Shown: piece after piece, positions 22,093 to 29,910 of the stretch | How the letters are laid out: every line of letters begins with the position of its first letter | How positions within the stretch are numbered: the first letter of the stretch is position 1 | NCBI GenBank assembly: GCA_002314605.1 | Contig: DCGO01000040.1 | Span: 1-43,060, forward strand | Source of the DNA: Lentisphaeria bacterium UBA1776 | GTDB taxonomy: Bacteria > Verrucomicrobiota > Lentisphaeria > Victivallales > Victivallaceae | Direction: 5' to 3' | DNA: 43,060 bases | Notes under the pieces: generated by a model | Databases searched by the model: none | What the model saw: the letters and a program-made list of their open reading frames with translations, nothing else | What the model was told of the DNA's origin: nothing | Translations under genes and position numbers: made by a program

Positions 22093-23990
22093 TTCATTCG
22101 GATACTTTGCGTCTGTTCCTTTTATCACCGCTTCTGTTGCTGGCTGCTTGTGCATTGTCCATTTTTCTGACGCGTTTCTGCATCTGTATTCTCCCCTATT
22201 TTCAGATGATCGATGTACCTCACGGGCGCCATCAGCATGACAAACCGATACCCCGGGGCGGCGGGATTGCGATCATTGTCTCTTTTGTCCTCGTCAGTTT
22301 GGCTTACATGGTTCTGGTCAAGATTTCCGGCGGTTCATCGGGTGGGATGGAGCAGCTTCTGATCCAGCTCGGGCCGGCAGTCCTGGTCCTGGGGGGCCTG
22401 GGGGTTCTGGATGACCGCTATGAGCTCTCGAGCAAGACGAAATTGATCGTTCAACTGCTGGTTGCCCTGTACTTCTATTTCACCGGGGCCGGTGTGAATA
22501 CGCTGCTTGGATTTCATCTGCCTGTGTACATTGCCCTGCCGATTACCGTATGCTGGGTTATCGGGATCATTAACGCATTCAATCTGATTGACGGCATGGA
22601 CGGTATTGCGGCAGGACTTGCGTCCATTTCATCCTTTGCCATTGCCATCTGGTATTTCCTGATGAGCGCATCAGCGGATTTTCTGATCCTTCAGCTGATT
22701 TTCTGCGGTTCCTGTCTGGGGTTTCTGCGATACAACTTTTCTCCTGCCAGAATTTTCATGGGAGATACCGGAAGTCTTTTCATAGGAACCTTTTTCGCCT
22801 ATTTCAGCATGCTGGAATCCAGCAAGGCGATGACGCTGACGGCACTGCTGGTACCGGTGCTGGCTATGGGGATCCCGATTTTTGATGTGTTTCTGGCGAT
22901 CGTCCGCCGGATCTACCGGAAATATATTCTGCGGGAGCCCGGAGCCGGGATCATGGTCGGCGATCATGACCATCTGCACCACCGTATTCAGGAGCAGACA
23001 CAGGATCAGCGGAAGACGGCATATTATCTGTATTTTCTCGGATTTCTGCTGGTGATCGGCTCCATGGCCGCTGCACTGGTAAGCGACCTTCTGCAAACTT
23101 TGAGTTTCGGCATTCTGCTGGTAATCATGTTTGTGGTGGTCCGGGCTGCGACCATCGAATTTTATGATACGGCGGCTCTGATTTCTGAAGGCATCCGGAT
23201 CCCCCGGCACAGTTTCATGCTGACGGCGGTGCATCCGGTGATTGATATTCTGCTGGTGCTTGCAGCATATTGTTTTACATCTGTGCTTTTTCAGCGGAAT
23301 CTGAACTTTTCACCTTTTACCTTGAAACAGGCTCTGTTTTATGTTGCACCTTTCCCGATGGTGCTGGCGCTCTCGGGGATCTACCGGACCTATTGGCTCA
23401 GGAGCGGCCTCCGGCAGTATTTCAGGCTCCTTTTGATACTGATCCTGGCGTCGGTGCTGGTGCTGGGGGTGGCGCTTGGGTTCAATCTATATGAATTCGG
23501 CGAGGACCGGGACAGAATTTCCATGATGCGGGAGTTTTTTTCCGCATACTCTCTGATGGGATGCGGATTCATTCTGGCGGAGCGTTTTCTGCTCTGTTAT
23601 CTTTCGAATTTCGCTTTCATGTTTCTGGCGGGGAATATTGCGGCACGGGAGAAGGCGCTTTCCAGGACCGTGATTTACGGGGGAGGGCTCTTCTGCCGGC
23701 TGTTTCTTTCCGCAGAGTACAGCGCCGGCGGCGATACGCCGAACCGGAAATTTGTCGGCATTATTGACGATAATCCCTGTCTGCGGAATCTGAACGTGTA
23801 CGGATTGAACGTGCTGGGGACCAGTGAGGACCTGGATGTGGTCCTGAAGCGTGTGTCGTTTGATGAAGTTATCATTGCGTTGAAAGCCATTACGCCGGAG
23901 GTTCACCGGCGGATCGAGGATTTCTGTGCCGCCAATCACATCAAGCTGGCGGAATTCCGCTGCGGATTGACGGATATCCTGAAAGATTGA
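22089..23990 (+). CDS. WecA-type polyprenyl-P sugar-1-P transferase with FlaA1/CapD-like N-domain fused
   Basis: A 633-aa protein. Residues 1-330 are a MraY/WecA-family transferase with about ten helices and the motifs GVLDDRYEL, NAFNLIDGMDG, FMGDTGS and HDHLHHR, linking a UDP-HexNAc phosphosugar to undecaprenyl phosphate to start the repeat unit. Residues 375-510 add four more helices and 525-633 a Rossmann-like segment (VIYGGGLFCRLFL ... VGIIDDNP ... SFDEVIIAL). That layout matches the first half of FlaA1/CapD-like polysaccharide proteins, without the dehydratase domain. ATG 22089 overlaps the antiterminator stop (ATGA). The usual WecA is about 350 aa, so the extension doubles it. Confidence 0.85.
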   Translation: MIHSDTLRLFLLSPLLLLAACALSIFLTRFCICILPYFQMIDVPHGRHQHDKPIPRGGGIAIIVSFVLVSLAYMVLVKISGGSSGGMEQLLIQLGPAVLVLGGLGVLDDRYELSSKTKLIVQLLVALYFYFTGAGVNTLLGFHLPVYIALPITVCWVIGIINAFNLIDGMDGIAAGLASISSFAIAIWYFLMSASADFLILQLIFCGSCLGFLRYNFSPARIFMGDTGSLFIGTFFAYFSMLESSKAMTLTALLVPVLAMGIPIFDVFLAIVRRIYRKYILREPGAGIMVGDHDHLHHRIQEQTQDQRKTAYYLYFLGFLLVIGSMAAALVSDLLQTLSFGILLVIMFVVVRAATIEFYDTAALISEGIRIPRHSFMLTAVHPVIDILLVLAAYCFTSVLFQRNLNFSPFTLKQALFYVAPFPMVLALSGIYRTYWLRSGLRQYFRLLLILILASVLVLGVALGFNLYEFGEDRDRISMMREFFSAYSLMGCGFILAERFLLCYLSNFAFMFLAGNIAAREKALSRTVIYGGGLFCRLFLSAEYSAGGDTPNRKFVGIIDDNPCLRNLNVYGLNVLGTSEDLDVVLKRVSFDEVIIALKAITPEVHRRIEDFCAANHIKLAEFRCGLTDILKD

Positions 23991-23998
23991 GAGCTCTT

Positions 23999-25276
23999 AT
24001 GCTGGAAAAAATCAAAAACGGAACCATCAGGGTCGGTGTGATCGGACTGGGATATGTGGGGCTCCCGCTGGCGGTTGAATTCGGGAAGCACTTTGATACA
24101 GTGGGGTTCGATATCAAGGCCAGCCGTCTGGAAATGCTGCGCAGGGGTGAGGACTCAACGCTGGAGACTTCTCCGGAAGAATTGCAGAGTGCCTGCCGTC
24201 TCCGGTATTCCGGTGATCCTGAGGATCTGCATGATCGGGATATCATCATCGTTTCGGTTCCCACTCCGGTGGACCGCTACAACCGTCCGGATCTGACCCC
24301 CCTGTACGGAGCCTGTGAGACAGCCGGAAAAGTGCTGCACAAAGGCGTGATCGTGGTGTATGAGAGCACGGTCTATCCCGGCTGTACGGAAGAGGAGTGT
24401 GTCCCGGTATTGGAGAAATTTTCCGGTTTGAAATTCAATCAGGATTTTTTCTGCGGGTACTCTCCGGAGCGGATCAATCCCGGCGACAAGGGACACACTC
24501 TTGTCAAGATACGGAAGATCACTTCCGGTTCCACGCCGGAAGCGGCGGATATCGTGGATGCACTCTACGGTTCCATCCTGGAAAACGGCACGCACAAAGC
24601 CAGCAGTATGAAGGTTGCTGAAGCGGCAAAGGTCATTGAGAACAGTCAGCGGGACCTGAACATCGCTTTCGTGAACGAGCTGGCAAAGATCTTCAGACTG
24701 ATCGGAATCGACACCAATGAAGTCCTGGAAGCGGCGGGAACCAAATGGAATTTTCTCCGGTTCAAACCGGGGCTGGTCGGGGGGCACTGCATCGGGGTTG
24801 ACCCGTATTACCTCACGCACAAGGCGCAGTCACTGGGGTATCTTCCTGAAGTTATCCTGGCCGGCCGCCGGATCAACGACGGAATGGGAAAATATGTGGC
24901 GGAAGAGGTCGTGAAGCTGATGATCCGCAAAGGTCATAAGATTCTGAATGCGCGGGTGCTTCAGCTGGGGATCACGTTCAAGGAAAATTGTCCGGATATC
25001 CGCAACAGCCGTGCGGTGGATGTGGTGCATGGATTGCAGGAGTTCGGCTGCAAGGTCGATATTTTTGATCCGTGGGCGGACCCGGAAGAGGTTGAAAAAT
25101 ATTACGGACTTGAAAGTACACGGCAGCTGCCGGAGTGCAGATTTGACGCGGTGGTGCTTGCGGTCGCGCATCGTGAATTTCTGTCGGTCAGAGTCCCGGA
25201 CCTGCTGCAGAAAGAGGCGGTGGTTTTTGATATCAAAGGGGTTCTTCCCGCAAATCAGGCGGATGAGCGGCTGTGA
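23999..25276 (+). CDS. UDP-HexNAc 6-dehydrogenase (TviB/WbpO-like)
   Basis: A 425-aa nucleotide-sugar dehydrogenase converting UDP-GlcNAc or UDP-GalNAc to the uronic acid with two NAD+. The N-terminal Rossmann motif is GVIGLGYVGLPLA, the catalytic cysteine is C264 in GGHCIGVDPYYL, and YSPERINPGDKGHTLVKI is typical of the Vi-antigen TviB branch. ATG 23999 has GAGAG 6 nt upstream; TTG 23987, overlapping the preceding stop, is an alternative. Together with the WbpP-like epimerase downstream it could deliver UDP-GalNAcA. Confidence 0.92.
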   Translation: MLEKIKNGTIRVGVIGLGYVGLPLAVEFGKHFDTVGFDIKASRLEMLRRGEDSTLETSPEELQSACRLRYSGDPEDLHDRDIIIVSVPTPVDRYNRPDLTPLYGACETAGKVLHKGVIVVYESTVYPGCTEEECVPVLEKFSGLKFNQDFFCGYSPERINPGDKGHTLVKIRKITSGSTPEAADIVDALYGSILENGTHKASSMKVAEAAKVIENSQRDLNIAFVNELAKIFRLIGIDTNEVLEAAGTKWNFLRFKPGLVGGHCIGVDPYYLTHKAQSLGYLPEVILAGRRINDGMGKYVAEEVVKLMIRKGHKILNARVLQLGITFKENCPDIRNSRAVDVVHGLQEFGCKVDIFDPWADPEEVEKYYGLESTRQLPECRFDAVVLAVAHREFLSVRVPDLLQKEAVVFDIKGVLPANQADERL

Positions 25277-25345
25277 GGAACAGCCGGGGTTGATGGAGAA
25301 AATATAAAATTGAAAATAACCAATACAAAATGAGGGTGTCTCACA

Positions 25346-26896
25346 ATGAAAAACTATGACTTTTTCTTTTTCATGAATCTTTTTCTGGCCCGCTGGAAGT
25401 GTATTGTGCTTGCGGCATTCGTTTTTATGCTTGCGGCATTCTTTATCTGCAAATTCTGCGTGAAACCTGTTTATTCCTCCAATGTCACGATTTTCTGCGG
25501 ACGTATCCTTCATGAATCCGACCCTCAGAATGTGACGCAGAGGCAGGCGGTTTCCGAATTTTCCGGATCGTTGAGCATCGGACTTCAGCTGGTGAATGAC
25601 TATCGGGAACTGTTGAAGTCCGACCGCATCGGAGACAAGGTTATGGAAGTGATTGCGCCTCGTGTCAAAAAAACGAAGTTTTATTCCAAGGTGATTGTCA
25701 ATTCGGTCCGGCAGACCCGTATTATTTCCATTGAGGTCCAGACCCATGATCCGAAGCTCTGCCAGATCATGGCCAACGCCTATGCCGATGCCTTTATCGG
25801 AGAGATCCAGAATATTATGCATATACAGAATTCTCAGATCATTGACCGGGCCAAGCTGCCGGAATTCCCGATCAGTCCCAGAAAAGTCAGGATTTCCGCT
25901 TTTGCGTTTATTTTTGGGGGGGGACTCCTCTATCTTGTTTTCTTCCTCATGACTCTTCTGGACACCACCATCAAGAATCCGGACGAAGCTGCCAGTCAGC
26001 TGGATATTCCGATCATCGGTACGATTCCTCAAAACAATGACTTGATTAGCGACAAGTATGACGGGAGTTATATTCTTTCCACCGCCGGAGGTTCGAAATC
26101 CACAGCCTTGTCGGAGCATTTCCGGGCCGCCCGGGTCAATTTGCAGTACAGCCTTGTCAACAAGAGAAACCGGGCACTGGTTTATATTATCACAAGTTCC
26201 ATTCCTGCGGAGGGGAAGAGTTTCAACTCTTCCAACATTGCCGCATCCATGGCGGAATCCGGCAAGAAGGTGCTTTTGATTAACTGCGACATGCGCAAAC
26301 CGACGCTGCAGAAAATTTTCAGGACGCATTCAGACAGCGGTCTGGTGAATATCCTGATAGGAGAGAAGACCTTCGATGAAGTGGTGCGGCGGAATGTCAT
26401 GGATCTGCCGCTGGATGTGATCTTCTGCGGTCCGGTTCCTCCGAATCCTGCCAAGCTTCTGGTGTCTGAGGAATTTGAAAAGATGATCGAGGAACAGCGG
26501 ACGAATTACGATTATATTTTTCTGGATACTCCGCCGATTCTCTCCACTGCTGATGCGGTTCTGATCGGGAAATGCGCGGATGCGGTTCTGATGGTGGTCC
26601 GTGCCGGTTTTACCCATGCAAGCCTCATCCAGCAGACCATTGCCGAAATCAAACAGGCCAAACTCAATCTTATTGGAATGATTTTGAACCGTTATCAGAA
26701 CAGTGTTGCAAAGCGTGGTTACGGTTACGGCTACGGCTACGGCTACGACGGGGACGACAAGTCTCTCCAGCATCACAAGAAAGGCTTGGTCAAACTCTTT
26801 TATAACATGTTCGGCAGGAAGCATGAACATCATTATCAGCATGTCCGCAAAACGGGTGATGAAAAGAGTGAGCCTGGCTCTGACCGGAAGGCGTAA
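25346..26896 (+). CDS. Wzz-type chain-length regulator fused to BY-kinase
   Basis: A 516-aa polysaccharide co-polymerase/tyrosine autokinase. Two transmembrane helices (about 15-36 and 188-208) bracket a short periplasmic Wzz domain with the proline-rich PEFPISPRK before TM2. The cytoplasmic BY-kinase has Walker A IPAEGKS (286-292, Lys291), Walker A' INCDMRKP (Asp315) and Walker B FLDTPP (Asp394). A Gly-Tyr repeat (YGYGYGYGYDGDD, about 460-472) is the tyrosine cluster for autophosphorylation, followed by a His/Lys-rich tail. It sets polymer length and activity in the Wzy pathway, with the CpsB-like phosphatase next door. The 69-bp gap before it is the largest in this part of the operon; AGGGTG precedes the ATG. 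Confidence 0.93.
   Translation: MKNYDFFFFMNLFLARWKCIVLAAFVFMLAAFFICKFCVKPVYSSNVTIFCGRILHESDPQNVTQRQAVSEFSGSLSIGLQLVNDYRELLKSDRIGDKVMEVIAPRVKKTKFYSKVIVNSVRQTRIISIEVQTHDPKLCQIMANAYADAFIGEIQNIMHIQNSQIIDRAKLPEFPISPRKVRISAFAFIFGGGLLYLVFFLMTLLDTTIKNPDEAASQLDIPIIGTIPQNNDLISDKYDGSYILSTAGGSKSTALSEHFRAARVNLQYSLVNKRNRALVYIITSSIPAEGKSFNSSNIAASMAESGKKVLLINCDMRKPTLQKIFRTHSDSGLVNILIGEKTFDEVVRRNVMDLPLDVIFCGPVPPNPAKLLVSEEFEKMIEEQRTNYDYIFLDTPPILSTADAVLIGKCADAVLMVVRAGFTHASLIQQTIAEIKQAKLNLIGMILNRYQNSVAKRGYGYGYGYGYDGDDKSLQHHKKGLVKLFYNMFGRKHEHHYQHVRKTGDEKSEPGSDRKA
26717..26746 (+). repeat. 6-bp tandem repeat encoding the Gly-Tyr cluster
   Basis: Five GGYTAC units (GGTTAC twice, GGCTAC three times) encode alternating Gly and Tyr in the BY-kinase tail. 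Copy number could change by slippage, altering the number of phosphorylatable tyrosines. Confidence 0.8.
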
Positions 26897-27636
26897 TGAA
26901 GGATCTCCATTGCCATCTGCTGCCTGCACTGGATGACGGTGCACAAACCTTTGCCGATACGGAAGAGATGCTGAAAACTGCGGCTGCATCCGGCATCGGG
27001 GTGATCGCCGCAACGAGCCATTATTCACCGGAAATGGAGCCCGTGTATGAGGGTACATGGGCCAAAGCCGGCGAACTGGCAGGGAAATATCATATCCGGC
27101 TTTTGAGGGGGACCGAATATGATCTCGAGTATATCGCGGATGTTCCAAAGGAGAAGCTGCGTCCTGTCGAAGGAACGAAATATCTTCTGGTGGACATGAA
27201 CAGAAATTACATTGTCCATGCCATGACGAATCTCTTTTTTGAGTTGAAGCTGGCCGGATTTCAGATTATTTTCGCCCATCCGGAGCGGATGCTGCCTTTG
27301 AGGGAGCTGAAGGTCCTGCTGAAACTTCTGGAAGAGAATGCGATTCTGATCCAGATGGATTCCGGGAGCATCGTCGGGCGTTACGGAGAACAGGCCCGGA
27401 GCAATGCCCGGTATCTCCTTGACCGGGGCGGCTGTCATTTTCTCGGGAATGATGCCCATAAGGCGGGACATTTCATGTTCCGGGAGTGCCGTGCCATTCT
27501 GGAGAAGCGTTACGGCCAGGGACTGTTTGAACTTTTGACAGAGGAGAACCCGTCGGCTTTGCTGACCGGCGGGGAAATCAATCCGTCTCCCCAACGGAAA
27601 TCTTTTTGGGAGCGTTTTTTCCGCAGAGAAAGCTGA
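26896..27636 (+). CDS. CpsB/CapC/Wzb-type PHP tyrosine phosphatase
   Basis: A 246-aa manganese-dependent PHP-family phosphatase that dephosphorylates the BY-kinase. PHP metal motifs are in order: DLHCHLLPALDDGA (residues 3-16), ATSHYSP, GTEYD, FAHPERM and GNDAH. ATG 26896 shares a base with the kinase stop, consistent with tight coupling of kinase and phosphatase. The C-terminal SPQRKSFWERFFRR is basic and may contact the membrane. Confidence 0.93.
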   Translation: MKDLHCHLLPALDDGAQTFADTEEMLKTAAASGIGVIAATSHYSPEMEPVYEGTWAKAGELAGKYHIRLLRGTEYDLEYIADVPKEKLRPVEGTKYLLVDMNRNYIVHAMTNLFFELKLAGFQIIFAHPERMLPLRELKVLLKLLEENAILIQMDSGSIVGRYGEQARSNARYLLDRGGCHFLGNDAHKAGHFMFRECRAILEKRYGQGLFELLTEENPSALLTGGEINPSPQRKSFWERFFRRES

Positions 27637-27641
27637 CCGGT

Positions 27642-28631
27642 ATGGACAAGGTGACAAATTCCAGAATTCTGGTGACGGGCGGAGCCGGATTTATCGGTTC
27701 CAATCTCGTGGAAGCGCTGCTGGCGCAGGGAAATACCGTGACGGTTCTGGATGATTTTTCCACCGGGAAGAGAGAGAATCTTGCGCCCTTTGCCGGGAAC
27801 CGGAATTTCCGGCTGATCGAGGGGGATATCCGGGATTTGGAGATCTGCCGGAAGGCGGTTCAGTGCAATGAGTACATCCTGCATGAAGCGGCATTGGGCA
27901 GTGTTCCCCGTTCGATCCGGAATCCCATGGCATCGACATCGGTGAATATTCTGGGTTTCGTGAATATTCTGTATGCGGCGCAGGAGGCGAAGGTGAAGCG
28001 GTTCGTGTATGCCTCCAGCAGTTCCGTCTATGGGGACAGTCCGACTCTCCCGAAAGTGGAACATCAGACGGGGAAACCCTTGAGTCCCTACGCCATTACG
28101 AAGCATGCCATGGAGCTTTTTGCGGAGAATTTTCACGGGCTTTACGGGATCAATACGATAGGACTCCGGTATTTCAATGTATTCGGGCGGCGTCAGGACC
28201 CCGAAAGCCCCTACGCGGCGGTGATCCCGAAATTTGCATCAAGTCTGATTGCACACCGTTCGCCGCTGATTCACGGGGACGGTTCCGGCAGCCGGGATTT
28301 CACTTACATTGATAACGTGATCCAGGCAAATCAGCTGGCACTTCTGGCGGAGAAACCGGAGGCGCTGAACCAGGTGTATAACATTGCCTGCGGCGGACGG
28401 ACAACGCTGAATGAGTTGTTCTTCTGTCTGCGGGAGATGCTGGCGGAATTTGATGCCGCGATCAATCAGGTGGAGCCGGAATATGGTCCCGTGCGTGCGG
28501 GGGATGTTCCCCACAGTCAGGCAAGTATTCTCAAGGCCGGGGAGCTTCTGGGATATGAGCCGCAGTATCATGTCCGGCAGGGATTGAAGCAGGCAGCCCG
28601 CTGGTATTTCGAGAATCTGAAAGACAGGTGA
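27642..28631 (+). CDS. UDP-GlcNAc 4-epimerase (WbpP/TviC-like SDR)
   Basis: A 329-aa extended short-chain dehydrogenase. TGGAGFIGSN binds NAD, the catalytic pair is Y150 and K154 in SPYAITKHA, and HEAALGSVPRSIRNP plus YASSSSVYGD match the WbpP/TviC group that interconverts UDP-GlcNAc(A) and UDP-GalNAc(A). ATG 27642 is used; an upstream in-frame TTG at 27606 lies within the phosphatase gene. With the TviB-like dehydrogenase it forms a Vi-antigen-like precursor pathway. It is followed 8 bp later by a broken wecB. Confidence 0.92.
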   Translation: MDKVTNSRILVTGGAGFIGSNLVEALLAQGNTVTVLDDFSTGKRENLAPFAGNRNFRLIEGDIRDLEICRKAVQCNEYILHEAALGSVPRSIRNPMASTSVNILGFVNILYAAQEAKVKRFVYASSSSVYGDSPTLPKVEHQTGKPLSPYAITKHAMELFAENFHGLYGINTIGLRYFNVFGRRQDPESPYAAVIPKFASSLIAHRSPLIHGDGSGSRDFTYIDNVIQANQLALLAEKPEALNQVYNIACGGRTTLNELFFCLREMLAEFDAAINQVEPEYGPVRAGDVPHSQASILKAGELLGYEPQYHVRQGLKQAARWYFENLKDR

Positions 28632-28639
28632 AGCTGGAA

Positions 28640-28792
28640 ATGAAAAGGATCATGCTGGTTTTTGGGACCTGCCCGGAAGCCATCGAAATGGCTCCGCCGG
28701 TCAAGGCGTTTCAGAGAGACAGAGAACATTTTAAAGCGATCGTCCGTGTGACCGGAGAGCTGCGGCAGATGCTGGATTCTGCCGGGTCATGA
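28640..28792 (+). pseudogene. wecB: Truncated UDP-GlcNAc 2-epimerase (wecB) fragment
   Basis: A 50-aa reading frame matching only the N-terminus of WecB: MKRIMLVFGTCPEAIEMAPPVKAF, then VTGELRQMLD. In WecB the motif reads FGTRPEAIKMAP and VTGQHREMLD. The conserved Arg of GTRPE is Cys here and the frame stops at 28790-28792, where a full enzyme needs over 300 more residues. I infer a deletion remnant left by recombination in the locus. Confidence 0.75.
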
Positions 28793-28855
28793 CGAAGGAA
28801 TTTCGTGAAAGTGTCAAATGGTATCCGCAAAATCCGGGACAATGGATATTTTGAA
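28793..28855 (+). pseudogene. Possible C-terminal fragment of a nucleotide-sugar dehydratase/epimerase
   Basis: In the same frame just after the wecB stop, the 20 codons read TKEFRESVKWYPQNPGQWIF and then stop. FRESVKWY..NP resembles the C-terminal tail of RmlB-like SDR enzymes (often TVEWYLENPDW). Very short, so tentative. It would mark the far side of a deletion joining wecB to a lost dehydratase gene. Confidence 0.35.
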
Positions 28856-28870
28856 AACGTATTATTGAAA

Positions 28871-29908
28871 ATGAATTTATTTGCAGTGATCATGGCGGGC
28901 GGAAAAGGAGAACGTTTCTGGCCTGCCGGACGAATCAGCCGTCCAAAGCAGATGTTGAGCCTGACCGGCGATAAAAGCATGATCGAGGAAACGGTACTGC
29001 GTCTGTTTCCCCTGATCCAGCCGGATCATGTGCTCGTTATCACGAATAAAAAGTATGTGAAACAGATTCAGGATGTCCTGCCGATCCCGGCGGAAAACGT
29101 GATTGGAGAACCGGAAGGACGCGATACTGCGCCCTGTGTAGCGCTTGCGGCGGCTCTTGTCCGCCGGAAAGATCCGGGAGCCACGATGATTCTGCTTCCT
29201 GCGGACCACATGATCCGTCCGACGAAACTCTTTCAGGAAAAACTTTTATCCGCCGCCGAAGCGGCACAGTCGGGCGCGCTGGTGACGCTGGGCATCACGC
29301 CGACCTATCCGGCCACCGGATACGGCTATCTGCACCTTGGGGCAAGCGTCGAAAACGGTTTTCACAAGGTGCTGGAATTCAAGGAAAAACCGGATCGCAC
29401 GACCGCGGAAATGTTTCTCAGGGAAGGGCATTACCATTGGAACAGCGGCATGTTTATCTGGCGTGCGGATGTGATTTCCGAAGCGTTCCGCAAATATGTT
29501 CCGGAACTGGGAAAACGCATGGATGCCTGGGCGGGAGGAGCAGATTTTACACTCGATTTTTCAGAATGTCCGAAAATATCCATTGACTACGCCGTGATGG
29601 AAAAAGCCGATAACGTGATTGCCGGAGACACCCATTTTGAGTGGAGCGATGTCGGCAGCTGGAGTTCGCTGAAAACACTGTTGCCTGCAGATGAGGATGG
29701 CAATGTCTGCAAGGGCAATGTCGTCACCCTGGATTCGAAGGGCAGCGTCCTTTTCAGCGATGACGATACTTTGATTGGAGTTATCGGAATGCAGAACGTG
29801 GCCGTCGTCAAGTCCGGGAACGGCATTTTAGTCTGTCCTCTTTCCGAAGAGCAGAAAGTCAAAAACCTTGTGGAACAAATGCAAACAATTGTTCAGGAGT
29901 TTATCTGA
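28871..29908 (+). CDS. manC: Mannose-1-phosphate guanylyltransferase
   Basis: A 345-aa single-domain GMP-type sugar nucleotidyltransferase making GDP-mannose from mannose-1-phosphate and GTP. Motifs: VIMAGGKGERFWP (residues 6-18), EPEGRDTAPC, LPADH, TGYGYL, EFKEKPD, WNSGMF and YAVMEK. The C-terminal phosphomannose isomerase domain of the bifunctional ManC is absent. It starts about 80 bp after the epimerase scar, without a clear Shine-Dalgarno sequence; upstream GTG codons are less likely. No GDP-mannose-modifying enzyme is visible in the locus. Confidence 0.92.
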   Translation: MNLFAVIMAGGKGERFWPAGRISRPKQMLSLTGDKSMIEETVLRLFPLIQPDHVLVITNKKYVKQIQDVLPIPAENVIGEPEGRDTAPCVALAAALVRRKDPGATMILLPADHMIRPTKLFQEKLLSAAEAAQSGALVTLGITPTYPATGYGYLHLGASVENGFHKVLEFKEKPDRTTAEMFLREGHYHWNSGMFIWRADVISEAFRKYVPELGKRMDAWAGGADFTLDFSECPKISIDYAVMEKADNVIAGDTHFEWSDVGSWSSLKTLLPADEDGNVCKGNVVTLDSKGSVLFSDDDTLIGVIGMQNVAVVKSGNGILVCPLSEEQKVKNLVEQMQTIVQEFI

Positions 29909-29910
29909 AA

